A stretch of 64,000 nt of DNA from Streptomyces sp. NBC_00576 (GCF_036345175.1 NZ_CP107780.1:7068001-7132000), one strand, 5' to 3'; counted from the first letter of the stretch, positions 22,951 to 31,345 are shown. The notes: generated from the letters alone by a model not told the origin. A program made the numbers and translations.

Positions 22951-24047
22951 CGCAGGGTCACCGTCACCTTCTCGTTCGCGGAACGCCGGGCGGCTTCCAG
23001 CACGTCGAGCGCGGCCGCCGCCTCCAGTGCGGTCACCGGGTTGGGGCCGCCGTCGCGCAGGGCCGCGGCGATCGCAGAGTAGTACTTCTCGTACGCCCCC
23101 GGCAGCGTCGGCTCCGGCCGGCCGCCGCCTGTGAGCGGGGACTCACCCGACCCGACCCGCCCCCACATGCTCTCCGGTTCGAGCCCCCAACCGGCGTCGC
23201 CCGGCCGCCCGCCCGCCTTCAGGGTGTCCTCCTGTGGATCGAGGCCGTACTTCACGTACCCGGCCCGCGAGCCCAAGACCCGGAAGCGCGGGCCGAGTTG
23301 GGCGGTGGTCGCGGAGACGTACAGATGGGTGCGGACACCGCTCGTGTGGGTGAGCGCGATGAACGTGTCGTCGTCGGTCTCGGCGCCCTGGCGGCGGATG
23401 TCCGTCTCGGCGTACACGGAGTCGACGGGGCCGAAGAGGACCAGTGCCTGGTCGACGACGTGACTGCCGAGGTCGTACAGCAGTCCGCCGAACTCCGCCG
23501 GGTCGCCGGACTCGCGCCAGCCGCCCTTCGTCTGCGGACGCCACCGCTCGAACCGCGACTCGAACCGCCACACGTCACCCAGCTCGCCCTCGGCGATCAG
23601 CTTGCGCAGGGTGCGGAAGTCGTGGTCCCAGCGGCGGTTCTGGAAGACGGAGAGGAGCAGTCCCTGCTGGTCGGCGAGGGCGGCGAGGCCACGTGCCTCG
23701 GCCGCCGTGCCCGCGACCGGCTTGTCGACGACGACCGGCAGACCGGCCTTGAGGGCGGCGGTCGCCAGCGGGACGTGCGTCTTGTTCGGGGACGCGATGA
23801 CGACCAGGTCCAGCTCGTCGGCCCGGGCGAACAGCTCGTCCGGGGCGCCGGCGATCCGGACGTCCCGGAACCCGGCGCGGGCCTTGGCCTGCCGCTCGGG
23901 GTTCGCCGTGACGACCGTGTCGAGGACGAGGCCCTCGGTGGCGGCGATCAGCGGGGCGTGGAAGACGGAGCCCGCGAGGCCGTAGCCGACGAGGCCGATG
24001 CGGAGGGGAGTGCCACTCGGGCCAGGGGTGCCAGTCGTACCAGTCAT
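22947..24047 (-). CDS. Gfo/Idh/MocA-family NAD(P)-dependent oxidoreductase
   Basis: The 366-aa product has an N-terminal Rossmann domain (RIGLVGYGLAGSVFHAPLI, residues 16-34), then the family lysine motif (VVVDKPVAGTAAEA) and a C-terminal beta-sheet domain (GGLLYDLGSHVVDQALVLFG). The family oxidises or reduces sugars, inositols and related polyols with NAD(P). It is the first gene of a three-gene operon divergent from a ROK regulator. A near-perfect palindrome starts 8 bp upstream of its ATG, which points to repression by that regulator and to a sugar-like inducer. Confidence 0.9.
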   Translation of the reverse strand: MTGTTGTPGPSGTPLRIGLVGYGLAGSVFHAPLIAATEGLVLDTVVTANPERQAKARAGFRDVRIAGAPDELFARADELDLVVIASPNKTHVPLATAALKAGLPVVVDKPVAGTAAEARGLAALADQQGLLLSVFQNRRWDHDFRTLRKLIAEGELGDVWRFESRFERWRPQTKGGWRESGDPAEFGGLLYDLGSHVVDQALVLFGPVDSVYAETDIRRQGAETDDDTFIALTHTSGVRTHLYVSATTAQLGPRFRVLGSRAGYVKYGLDPQEDTLKAGGRPGDAGWGLEPESMWGRVGSGESPLTGGGRPEPTLPGAYEKYYSAIAAALRDGGPNPVTALEAAAALDVLEAARRSANEKVTVTLR

Positions 24048-24054
24048 GCCGTCC

Positions 24055-24079
24055 ACTTTCGCAACGCTGTTGCCAAAGT
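24055..24079. promoter_or_regulatory. Operator palindrome between the oxidoreductase and ROK genes
   Basis: A 25-bp inverted repeat has arms ACTTTcGCAAC and GTTGCcAAAGT around GCT, with one mismatched pair. It sits 8 bp upstream of the oxidoreductase ATG and overlaps the -35 (TTGCCA, 24070-24075) of the ROK promoter, so one repressor dimer could control both directions. Its TTxGCAAC half-sites resemble the AT-rich inverted repeats bound by ROK/NagC-type regulators. Confidence 0.75.
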
Positions 24080-24091
24080 GCAAGCAGCGGG

Positions 24092-24110
24092 GACAATAGT
24101 TCACGTGAAC
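24092..24110 (+). promoter_or_regulatory. Leaderless ROK promoter and palindrome over the start codon
   Basis: A GACAAT -10-like hexamer (24092-24097) lies 16 bp from TTGCCA, with the GTG start 7 bp further on and no SD, so the mRNA is probably leaderless. A perfect 12-bp palindrome GTTCACGTGAAC (24099-24110) covers the GTG. Confidence 0.55.
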
Positions 24111-25538
24111 AGGACGAACGCCATCGCGAACCCGACCGGGAACGCCACCGCCACGGTCCCCGGGGTGAACCTGCTTGCCCTGCGCAGCCACAACGCCGCG
24201 CTCGTCCTCGACCTCCTGCGCGCGGCCGGCGCCGAGGGCATCAGCCGCCTCGAACTGGCCGAGCGGACCGGTCTGACCCCCCAGGCGGTCAGCAAGATCA
24301 CCGCCCGCCTCCGCACCGAGGGCCTGGCCACCCAGGCGGGCCACCGAGCCTCGACGGGCGGCAAGCCACGCACGGTACTGCGACTGGTACCGCAGGCGGG
24401 CCACGCAGTGGGCGTCCACCTGGACCGCGACGAGGTGAGGGTGGTGCTGGTCGATCTCGTGGGGTCCGTGGTGGGGGAGCGCCGCGCCCCCCTGGACCTG
24501 GGCGCGGGCGCGGAGGCCGTGATCGAGGGGGTGGCGGGGGTGGTCGAGGCGCTGCTTGGCGGGGGCGGGGGCGTGGGGGAGGTCGGGACGCTGCCGCTTG
24601 GCCGGGGGCCGGGCGAGACTGTGGTGCTGCCGGGCGGGGGGCCGGGGGAGACCGACGGGCCGCTTGGCGGGGGGCCGGGGGAGACCGACGGGCCGCTTGG
24701 CGGGGGGCCGGGTGGGTCTGGCGGGTTCGAGGGGGCTGGTGGGTCCGGGCAGTCCGGCGGGTCTGGTGGGTCGGGGGAGTTCGGCGGGTCTGGTGGGTCT
24801 GGGCAGTTCAGAGGGTCCCGCGGGTTCGAGGAGTCCAGGGGGTCCGGTCGCTCCGGCGGGCCGGGTACGCAGGGCGTCGCCCTTCTCGGGGTCGGTGTGG
24901 CTCTGCCCGGGCCGCTCGATCACGTGCGGGGCGTGCTCCATCGGGTCACCGGGTTTCCCGAGTGGGACGGGTTTCCGTTGCGGGACGCGCTGGCGCGGCG
25001 GCTCGGGGTGCCGGTCGCCGTCGACAAGGACACCAACGCCGCCGCGCTCGGGCTGGCGGTCGGGGGCGAGGGCGGCTCCTTCGCCTACCTGCATCTCGGT
25101 ACCGGCCTCGGGGCCGGCCTGGTGATCGGCGGGGCGCTGCACCGGGGGGCCAGGACCGGCGCCGGCGAGTTCGGGCATCAGGTCATCCAACTGGACGGTC
25201 CGCCCTGCGGTTGCGGCGACCGTGGCTGCATCGAGGCGCTGTGTCTCGGCGCGGTGGCTCGCGGCGACCTGGACGAGGCGGCCCGGGTGCTCGGCGCCGG
25301 CGCCGCGAACCTCGTGGGGCTGCTCGACATCGACCGGGTGCTGCTGGGTGGCCGTACCGTCGCCGCGGAGCCGGAACGGTTCGTACGAGGGGTTGCCGCC
25401 GTTCTCGCCGGGCGCGCCCGGCGTGAGGGCGCCGACCAGGCGGTGCCCGTACGGGTCGCCCCCGGCGGGGCGCGCGTAGTTGCGGAGGGCGCGGCCCAAC
25501 TGCTCCTCGCGCCGCTGTTCGGACGGGCCGACGGGTAG
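24105..25538 (+). CDS. ROK-family transcriptional regulator with a Gly-rich insertion
   Basis: The 477-aa protein has an N-terminal winged helix (LAERTGLTPQAVSKITARLR, residues about 51-70) and a ROK (repressor/ORF/kinase) domain: AVGVHLDRDEVRVVLVDLVG, GVGVALPGP, LHLGTGLGAGLVIGG, GEFGHQVIQ and the Zn-binding CGCGDRGC. It should sense a sugar and control the divergent oxidoreductase operon through the palindrome between them. Two oddities: residues about 152-257 are a low-complexity Gly/Ser/Pro/Glu insertion (GGGPGETDGPLG repeats) within the ROK fold, and the segment after GCIEA is shorter than usual (GAVARGDLDEAARVLG leads straight to VLLGG). The start is GTG, probably leaderless. Confidence 0.85.
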   Translation: MNRTNAIANPTGNATATVPGVNLLALRSHNAALVLDLLRAAGAEGISRLELAERTGLTPQAVSKITARLRTEGLATQAGHRASTGGKPRTVLRLVPQAGHAVGVHLDRDEVRVVLVDLVGSVVGERRAPLDLGAGAEAVIEGVAGVVEALLGGGGGVGEVGTLPLGRGPGETVVLPGGGPGETDGPLGGGPGETDGPLGGGPGGSGGFEGAGGSGQSGGSGGSGEFGGSGGSGQFRGSRGFEESRGSGRSGGPGTQGVALLGVGVALPGPLDHVRGVLHRVTGFPEWDGFPLRDALARRLGVPVAVDKDTNAAALGLAVGGEGGSFAYLHLGTGLGAGLVIGGALHRGARTGAGEFGHQVIQLDGPPCGCGDRGCIEALCLGAVARGDLDEAARVLGAGAANLVGLLDIDRVLLGGRTVAAEPERFVRGVAAVLAGRARREGADQAVPVRVAPGGARVVAEGAAQLLLAPLFGRADG

Positions 25539-25625
25539 CGGGACCACCGCCCGCCCGCCCGTTCAACTTCTCCCCTCGGAAAAAACTCCGTGGGACCGGC
25601 CGCCCAACCTTGCGACCCTCAGTCC

Positions 25626-26051
25626 ATGACCGCACGCAACCGGCGCAAGCGACTCGCCCGCAGACTTCCGCGGCACCGGGCCTGGCCGCTGACCACCACC
25701 GAGGTCAATGAGTCCCTCGGTGAACTCGCTTCCCAGATACGGGAGTTGCGCTTCCTCAACGGGCCCGGCAGCGGGACGATCGTGCTCGGAGCCAGATGGC
25801 TCGCCCCCGAGTCCCGCAACTACGGCCGGGGCATCCACCCGGACAGCGTCGGCTTCTACGTGGACGTCCACCCGATCGACGCGGCCGATCGAGCCGCCAT
25901 CCGCGCCACTCTGAAGGAAGCCGCCCTCCCGCAACTCCACGCCTGGATCACGCAGGGCCTCGCCGACGCAGAGACCTGGCGCCAGACCCACCACCTCCAC
26001 TACTGGCGCCTCACCGACGGCCGTCTCACCCACGCCGACGAGGAAATGTGA
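25626..26051 (+). CDS. Hypothetical protein
   Basis: The 141-aa product is basic at the N-terminus (TARNRRKRLARRLPRHR) and otherwise a soluble alpha/beta protein with no signal peptide. Visible stretches are SLGELASQIRELRFL, GTIVLGARWLAPESRNYG, GFYVDVHPIDAADRAAIRA and a Trp/His-rich end (HHLHYWRLTDG). I do not recognise a family. The ATG lies 87 bp after the ROK stop on the same strand, but there is no SD-like coupling, so it may have its own promoter. Confidence 0.6.
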   Translation: MTARNRRKRLARRLPRHRAWPLTTTEVNESLGELASQIRELRFLNGPGSGTIVLGARWLAPESRNYGRGIHPDSVGFYVDVHPIDAADRAAIRATLKEAALPQLHAWITQGLADAETWRQTHHLHYWRLTDGRLTHADEEM

Positions 26052-26181
26052 GCCGACGGGAAAGCGTGAAGCGCCGCGTCCGCCGATCGGGCGCATTCGC
26101 GAGCCCGTTCGGGGCGTAGCCCCACACTCCCCGGAGCGGTGCCGCCCACCCCCTCCACCGTCCCGGCATGGTCATGTGTTC

Positions 26182-27042
26182 ATGCGACTGTGTACCTGTA
26201 TGACCGCGACCCTCACCGCGACCGCCACTTCCACCCTCACCACCACCCTCACCGCGACCATGACCGCCGCCCTCATCGCCACACCCGGAGCCCTCTCCGC
26301 CCCCGCGCACGCGGCCACCTGCGCCACCACCCCCACCGACCGCACCTTCCCCCTCACCACCCGCATCCACGGCGGCCCCACCGCCTACGAGGCCGGTGGC
26401 GAGCACCGGACCTGGCGGCTCGACCTCACCAACAACACCGCCCGCACCTGCACGGACATCCACCCCGTCCTCGTACTCGTCGACGAGCGCCGTGCCCTGA
26501 CGACCACTCAGCCGCGCCTGGAGTTCTACGACGGACATCGCCCCCGCCCCTACCCTGTGCGGTTCGAGGCCACCGACGCCGACGAGACCATCGGGGTCTT
26601 CGACGGTGACGGGTTTCCCGGATTCACTGTCGGGCCCGGGCGAACCGTCTCCGTGGAGGTGCGGCTCGCGATCGATGCCGGGGCGGTGGCAAACGACATC
26701 GTCGCCAACGCCGCCGTCATCCAGCGGCACGCCGACGACGGCGACTGGGTCGGCCAGTCCAACGACTACCGCTTCCGCGTCGTAGCCCCGGCCCCCACCT
26801 CCGCTCCCGCCTCCACCTCCGCCCCCACCTCCGCCCCCACCTCCGCCGCCTCCGCCTCCGCCGACCCGGCGTCACCCCGTCCCGTACCCGGCGTACAGGA
26901 CGGGCTGCCGTACACCGGTGAGCTCGCCGGCACCGGTCGACGCGAGGCCGCTCTGCGCCTCGGGGGCATCGCGTTCGTGCTGCTGCTGACCGGCGGCGGG
27001 GTGCTGCTGCTCGTCCGGGTCCGAGGCGTGGGACGGACATAA
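26182..27042 (+). CDS. Cell-wall-anchored surface protein with LAXTG-type sorting signal
   Basis: The 286-aa product is exported and anchored. A Thr/Ala-rich signal peptide ends near SAPAHA. A beta-sandwich-like domain of about 150 residues (WRLDLTNNTARTCTDIHPVL, VEVRLAIDAGAVANDIVAN) is followed by a Pro/Thr/Ser linker with APTSAPTSA repeats. The C-terminus has LPYTGELAGTGRR, a hydrophobic helix (IAFVLLLTGGGVLLLV) and a basic end. LAGTG fits the LAxTG signal of class E sortases; LPYTG 6 residues earlier fits the general LPxTG form. The start is uncertain: ATG at 26182 gives an Arg in the n-region, ATG at 26200 or GTG at 26176 are possible, and none has an SD. Confidence 0.75.
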   Translation: MRLCTCMTATLTATATSTLTTTLTATMTAALIATPGALSAPAHAATCATTPTDRTFPLTTRIHGGPTAYEAGGEHRTWRLDLTNNTARTCTDIHPVLVLVDERRALTTTQPRLEFYDGHRPRPYPVRFEATDADETIGVFDGDGFPGFTVGPGRTVSVEVRLAIDAGAVANDIVANAAVIQRHADDGDWVGQSNDYRFRVVAPAPTSAPASTSAPTSAPTSAASASADPASPRPVPGVQDGLPYTGELAGTGRREAALRLGGIAFVLLLTGGGVLLLVRVRGVGRT

Positions 27043-27147
27043 ACCGGCCATTCCCCCAAGATCCGGCCTGTGACAGGGTGGGTGGACGCGGCATCTCGTA
27101 CGCGTGTACGGCAACGCAGAACGCAGTGCAGGAGCAGGAGACCGGAC

Positions 27148-27927
27148 ATGGCAGACCGCAAGCCCATCGACTCGTGGCTCACCGACATGGACGGTGTGCT
27201 TATTCACGAGGGCGTGCCGATCCCCGGCGCCGATGCCTTCATCAAGAAGCTGCGCGAGTCGGGCAAGCCCTTCCTGGTGCTCACCAACAACTCGATCTAC
27301 ACCCCGCGAGACCTGCACGCCCGGCTGCGCCGCATGGGCCTGGAGGTGCCCGTCGACAACATCTGGACGTCGGCGCTCGCCACCGCCAAGTTCCTCGACG
27401 ACCAGCGCCCCGGCGGGACCGCCTATGTCATCGGCGAGGCCGGCCTGACCACGGCCCTGCACGACATCGGGTACATCCTCACCGACCACGAGCCCGACTA
27501 CGTGGTCCTCGGCGAGACGCGCACGTACTCCTTCGAGGCCATGACCAAGGCCGTACGCCTCATCGAGAACGGCGCCCGTTTCATCGCCACCAACCCGGAC
27601 GAGACCGGCCCCTCGACCGAGGGCCCGCTGCCCGCGACCGGTGCCGTCGCCGCGCTGATCACCAAGGCGACCGGCCGGAAGCCGTACTTCGCGGGCAAGC
27701 CCAATCCCCTGATGATGCGGACCGGGCTGAACGCGATCGGCGCGCACTCCGAGACCAGCGCGATGATCGGCGACCGTATGGACACCGACGTCCTGGCCGG
27801 CATCGAGGCCGGGATGCAGACCTTCCTGGTGCTCACCGGCCTGACCGGACCCGACCAGGTCGAGAACTTCCCGTACCGCCCGTCCAAGATCGTCGACTCC
27901 ATCGCGGACCTCGTCGACCGCATCTGA
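27148..27927 (+). CDS. HAD-IIA (NagD-like) phosphatase
   Basis: The 259-aa cytoplasmic enzyme has all HAD motifs: the nucleophile TDMDGVLIHEG, the second motif LTNNS, the Lys region FAGKPNPLMM and the Mg-binding IGDRMDTDVLAGIEAGM. The IIA cap matches NagD-like enzymes that dephosphorylate nucleotides or sugar phosphates. The ATG at 27148 has GGAG 7 bases upstream. It has its own spacer on both sides and is probably monocistronic. Confidence 0.9.
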   Translation: MADRKPIDSWLTDMDGVLIHEGVPIPGADAFIKKLRESGKPFLVLTNNSIYTPRDLHARLRRMGLEVPVDNIWTSALATAKFLDDQRPGGTAYVIGEAGLTTALHDIGYILTDHEPDYVVLGETRTYSFEAMTKAVRLIENGARFIATNPDETGPSTEGPLPATGAVAALITKATGRKPYFAGKPNPLMMRTGLNAIGAHSETSAMIGDRMDTDVLAGIEAGMQTFLVLTGLTGPDQVENFPYRPSKIVDSIADLVDRI

Positions 27928-28046
27928 GCCCCCCCGCCGGACCCTCTTCGCCAGGCCCTCCTCCCCTACCTCTCCAAACCCTTCGCCACCCGTACGGAGC
28001 AGCCGTACCCGCTCCGGAGATGCGGACCGGCGTTCGGAGGAGGAGT

Positions 28047-28062
28047 CTCCAGATGTCTGGAG
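28047..28062 (+). promoter_or_regulatory. Palindrome overlapping the ribosome binding site
   Basis: The 16-bp palindrome CTCCAGATGTCTGGAG overlaps the GGAGG ribosome binding site (28059-28063) of the next gene. A hairpin here would hide the SD. It could equally be a DNA-binding site. Confidence 0.4.
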
Positions 28063-28069
28063 GTTCACG

Positions 28070-28726
28070 ATGGGTTCCACACGTCTCACTCTCTGTGCCG
28101 GTGCCGCGGTCGCCGCCGCGCTCACCGCCGTACCCGTGGCGTACGCCGCCGGCGGGGGCATCACGGTGACCCCTGCATCCCCGGCACCCGGCAGCGACCT
28201 ACGGCTGGTCGTGCACGGCTGTACGGGGAAGACGGGGACCGCGAAGTCCGAGGCGTTCGTCGCCGATGTGCTGCTCGCGGGGCAGGGGCAGGACGGGGCG
28301 CTCGTCGGAGGGTCCCGCGTCCGCTCCTCGCTCACGCCTGGCACGTACGACGTCACGGTCGGCTGCGACGGTCAGAACGGCAAGGTCAAGGGCACGATCG
28401 CCGTCTTCGCGAAGGGGACGCACGAAGGGGCCGGAAAGCCGTCCTCCGCCGAGCCCTCGCGTGCGCCTGCCGCGCCCGCCTCGCCTGCCGCGCCCGCCTC
28501 GCCTGCCGCGCCCGCCTCGCCTGCCGCGCCCGCCTCACCCGTCGCTCCCGTGCCCGCCGGTGGTGGCGGCGCGGCGACGGAACTGGCCGCCGCCGAGCGG
28601 CTCGCCCATGACGCGCGGGGCACCGGCCCCGGCACCCGGCAGGCCGTGGTCGGGCTGGTCCTCGCGGGTGTGGCGGCGGTCGTCGTGGCGGTGCGCGGTT
28701 TCCGCCGGGGCCGTGGGACGGACTGA
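28070..28726 (+). CDS. Secreted, C-terminally membrane-anchored protein paired with a class F sortase
   Basis: The 218-aa product has a signal peptide (GAAVAAALTAVPVAYA), an Ig-like domain of about 80 residues (ITVTPASPAPGSDLRLVV, GTYDVTVGCDGQNGKV) with two Cys, and a Pro/Ala linker of four APASPA-type repeats. A C-terminal helix (AVVGLVLAGVAAVVVAV) and a basic tail follow. No LPxTG-like motif precedes the helix, so it may stay membrane bound. Proteins of this form regularly precede class F sortase genes in Streptomyces, here with a 6-bp gap. GGAGG lies 6 bases before the ATG. Function is unknown. Confidence 0.75.
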   Translation: MGSTRLTLCAGAAVAAALTAVPVAYAAGGGITVTPASPAPGSDLRLVVHGCTGKTGTAKSEAFVADVLLAGQGQDGALVGGSRVRSSLTPGTYDVTVGCDGQNGKVKGTIAVFAKGTHEGAGKPSSAEPSRAPAAPASPAAPASPAAPASPAAPASPVAPVPAGGGGAATELAAAERLAHDARGTGPGTRQAVVGLVLAGVAAVVVAVRGFRRGRGTD

Positions 28727-28732
28727 GCCGCC

Positions 28733-29404
28733 ATGACCGACGACGACCGCGAACGGTCCTCCGGCGCCGGGCGCCTGACCATGGGCGTGGCCTGGGCGCT
28801 GCTGCTCCTCGGGCTGTGGCTGTGGGGCCGTGAGGTGACCGACGTACGCCATGGCATATCCGCGCCGACCACCGGCGACGTCGCGGCGGTCGGCCGCCCC
28901 CCGGACCCCGAACTCCCGCCCGCGCACGAGCCGTTGAGCGGCGCCCTGCCGCAGCGCGTGGACATACCCGAACTGGGCGTGCAGGCCCCGGTGGTGGTCC
29001 GCGGCCTCGACCGGCGCGGCGCGATCGATCCGCCGCCCTTCGACCAGGCGGGCGTCGTGGGCTGGTACGGATCCGGCACCCGGCCCGGCGCCGCCGGCAC
29101 TGCCCTCCTCGTCGGACACGTCGACACCGAGACCCGCCCCGCCGTCTTCTACAAGGTCAGCACCCTGCGGCCGGGCGCGACGATCCGGGTCACCCGCGCC
29201 GACGGCAAGGTCGCCGAGTTCACCGTCGACGACGTCAAGGTCCTGCCCCGTGACCGCTTCGACGCCCAACAGGCGTACGGCACACGGCAGTCGGGCCGCG
29301 CGGAACTCCGGCTCATCACCTGTGGCGGTACGTTCGACCGGGTCACCCGCACCTACACGGCGAACGTGATCGTGTCGGCGTACCTGACGGGTGCGGCCGT
29401 CTGA
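28733..29404 (+). CDS. Class F sortase
   Basis: The 223-aa product has an N-terminal membrane helix (MGVAWALLLLGLWLWG) and a sortase barrel beginning at RVDIPELGVQAPVVVRG. Active-site elements are LLVGHVDTET (His), LRLITCGGTFD (Cys) and YTANVIV near the end; the Arg is probably in TRTYT. Class F enzymes are found in actinobacteria, and their substrates and roles are poorly known. It is probably co-transcribed with the exported protein 6 bp upstream. A hairpin follows 33 bases after the stop. Confidence 0.85.
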   Translation: MTDDDRERSSGAGRLTMGVAWALLLLGLWLWGREVTDVRHGISAPTTGDVAAVGRPPDPELPPAHEPLSGALPQRVDIPELGVQAPVVVRGLDRRGAIDPPPFDQAGVVGWYGSGTRPGAAGTALLVGHVDTETRPAVFYKVSTLRPGATIRVTRADGKVAEFTVDDVKVLPRDRFDAQQAYGTRQSGRAELRLITCGGTFDRVTRTYTANVIVSAYLTGAAV

Positions 29405-29437
29405 ACCTCTGACGCGTCCTCTGCGTCCCCCGCCCTG

Positions 29438-29477
29438 CCCGGTCGACGACCCGTTCCCCCCAGAGCCGTCGACCGGG
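29438..29477 (+). terminator. Hairpin terminator after the class F sortase
   Basis: An 11-bp stem (CCCGGTCGACG / CGTCGACCGGG) with an 18-nt loop ends the two-gene sortase unit. Confidence 0.65.
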
Positions 29478-29912
29478 CTGGTCCTCGACCGCGGGCGCAC
29501 GGGCTGCGGGAGTAACCCGGCGACCGGCGCGGGAGGTTCGGTGCCCGCCGCTGAAAACCCTGAAATCCCGGATAACGCGGACGGTGAAGTGTTGGCCGGG
29601 GCCGGGGCCGTCTGAGACGACTGTAGAACGGATGTGCGCCCAGGCCTAGAGGCGGAATGACGCCAAGTCCCGGTCCGGTGGCTCTGTGTTATCCATGCAG
29701 GTAATAGATAGTTCTACGACCTGGTCCGCTGTCGCTGTTCAGACCTCGGTGTGCAGGGCCTCGGGCGCGCGAATCAGCCGACCGAACACGCTGTAACAGC
29801 TAGCCGACAAGGCACGGGCGACCTCGTGGGCGCCCGGCCACCTATGTCAGGATTGAGGCTTACGCCACTGCATCCAGGGGGGACCAGGACAGTGCACCCG
29901 AGGGGGAGTTCG
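29478..29912. other. Long 5' region of cslZ, no gene seen
   Basis: This 435-bp stretch before cslZ includes a local AT-richer patch (GTTATCCATGCAGGTAATAG, about 29688-29707) that could hold the cslZ promoter. Open frames through it show no family resemblance. A regulatory RNA is possible, but I do not recognise a known riboswitch. Confidence 0.4.
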
Positions 29913-30941
29913 ATGTTCGGCAGTAAGGGGGCGTCCTGGGGGAGGGCGTCCGCGGCGGTGCTGGGGGCGGCACTGCTGCTCACCGGTTGTTCCTCCTCCG
30001 ACAAGGGGGACGGCGACGAGCCGGGCAAGGAAGCGGAAGCCCGGATCACCCAACAGCCCAAGGGCACCAACCCGTTCTGGGTGAACCCCGACGGCAACGC
30101 GGCGGAACAGGTCGCCGCGTACGTCAAGAACGACAAGACCACGGACGCCGAGCAGATCCGGAAGATCGCCGAGCAGCCGACCGGCGAGTGGATCAGCCCG
30201 GAGAACCCGGAGGCGGAGGCCCGCGGCTTCACGGAGGCCGCGCAGAAGGCGGACCGCTCCGCGCTCCTCGTCCTCTACAACATCCCGCACCGCGACTGCG
30301 GCCAGTACTCCAGCGGAGGCGCCGCCGACGGCGACAGCTACCGCGCCTGGATCGACGGCGTCGCCAGGGGCATCGGTGACCGTGCGGCCACGGTGATCCT
30401 GGAACCGGACGCGATCCTCCACCTCGTGGACGGCTGCACCCAGGACGAGTTCCACGAGGAGCGGTACGACCTGCTGAGCGGCGCGATCGACACCCTGTCG
30501 GCGCTGAAGAACACGAAGGTGTACCTGGACGCGGGGAACGCGGGATGGACACATCCCGACCAGATCTTCGAGCCGCTCCAGTGGGCGGGCATCGAGAAGG
30601 CGGACGGGTTCTCCGTCAACGTGTCCAACTTCTACTCGACGGCTGATTCCATCAAGTACGGCAAGGAGCTGTCGGCGAAGGTGGGGGCCAAGCACTTCGT
30701 GGTGGACACGTCCCGTAACGGGAACGGCCCGTACAGCGGGGGCAAGGCGGACGAGAACTGGTGCAACCCTCCTGGGAGGGCGCTCGGGGAGTCTCCGACC
30801 GTGAAGACGGCCGATCCGCTTGTCGACGCGTATCTGTGGGTCAAGCGTCCCGGGGAGTCCGACGGAGAGTGCAAGGGCGGGCCCAAGGCCGGGCAGTGGT
30901 GGGTCGACTACGCGCTGAAGCTCGCGAAGGCGAGTGACTGA
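29913..30941 (+). CDS. cslZ: GH6-family endoglucanase-like lipoprotein CslZ
   Basis: The 342-aa product has a lipoprotein signal (GAALLLTGCSSS, lipobox Cys at about residue 26) and a GH6 domain. The general-acid region ILEPDAILHL, LDAGNAGW, GFSVNVSNFYST, VVDTSRNGNGPY and LWVKRPGESDGEC are all typical of GH6. In S. lividans and S. coelicolor the cslZ gene sits beside cslA-glxA and takes part in cellulose-like polymer deposition at hyphal tips. Here it faces glxA convergently, with two small membrane-protein genes between. GGGGGAG lies 4 bases before the ATG. The enzyme should act at the outer face of the membrane on beta-1,4-glucan. Confidence 0.85.
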   Translation: MFGSKGASWGRASAAVLGAALLLTGCSSSDKGDGDEPGKEAEARITQQPKGTNPFWVNPDGNAAEQVAAYVKNDKTTDAEQIRKIAEQPTGEWISPENPEAEARGFTEAAQKADRSALLVLYNIPHRDCGQYSSGGAADGDSYRAWIDGVARGIGDRAATVILEPDAILHLVDGCTQDEFHEERYDLLSGAIDTLSALKNTKVYLDAGNAGWTHPDQIFEPLQWAGIEKADGFSVNVSNFYSTADSIKYGKELSAKVGAKHFVVDTSRNGNGPYSGGKADENWCNPPGRALGESPTVKTADPLVDAYLWVKRPGESDGECKGGPKAGQWWVDYALKLAKASD

Positions 30942-30976
30942 CCAGACGGGCCCACATCCCTGAAAGCCAAAGCCCA

Positions 30977-31006
30977 ATCGGCGCCCTTCTCTTGAAGGGC
31001 GCCGAT
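30977..31006 (+). terminator. Intrinsic terminator after cslZ
   Basis: A 12-bp stem (ATCGGCGCCCTT / AAGGGCGCCGAT) with a 6-nt loop is followed by CTTTTCG, one of the few hairpins here with a T-run. Confidence 0.85.
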
Positions 31007-31123
31007 CTTTTCGTACCGCTGGTGATTCAGGGGCCTTGCGCCGTGATCAAGTCGAGGCTGGGCTGGAGCATCATGGAAATGCAAGAGAAGTCTGGCAGGC
31101 CAGGGATGAAGACAGAGGTAGAA

Positions 31124-31345
31124 ATGACAGGTGAACCGGACGAAAAGAAGCGCGGGTTCTCTCTGCTGCGATTCACCCTCATGCTTTTCGCCATCGCGAT
31201 AGCGCACTTCGCGACCGCTGTGGGCTTCGGGCACTCCACCATGAACGCGCTGGAGACCCTGGCCGAAGACACGGTCATGCTTTTCGCTGTGGTCTCGGTC
31301 GTCGCCTGCGTCAGGTTCAGGATGCGGCAGAAAGCGCAGAGCTAA
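31124..31345 (+). CDS. Small membrane protein in the csl locus
   Basis: The 73-aa product has two predicted helices (FTLMLFAIAIAHFATAVGFG and TVMLFAVVSVVACVRF) and charged ends. The ATG at 31124 was chosen for GAGG 5 bases upstream; in-frame ATGs at 31106 and 31073 would add up to 17 residues. Its family is unknown to me. Its place between cslZ and glxA suggests, but does not prove, a role in the glycan machinery. Confidence 0.5.
   Translation: MTGEPDEKKRGFSLLRFTLMLFAIAIAHFATAVGFGHSTMNALETLAEDTVMLFAVVSVVACVRFRMRQKAQS

Noticed and set aside
25183..26096. Antisense frames over the ROK end and the 141-aa gene
   Set aside because: High-GC shadow frames without recognisable domains.
29391..29615. 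74-aa frame after the class F sortase
   Set aside because: Runs through a terminator hairpin, Pro/Gly-rich, no SD.
29640..29912. Possible c-di-GMP or c-di-AMP riboswitch before cslZ
   Set aside because: I could not fit the sequence to either conserved core, so it is left as an unassigned leader.
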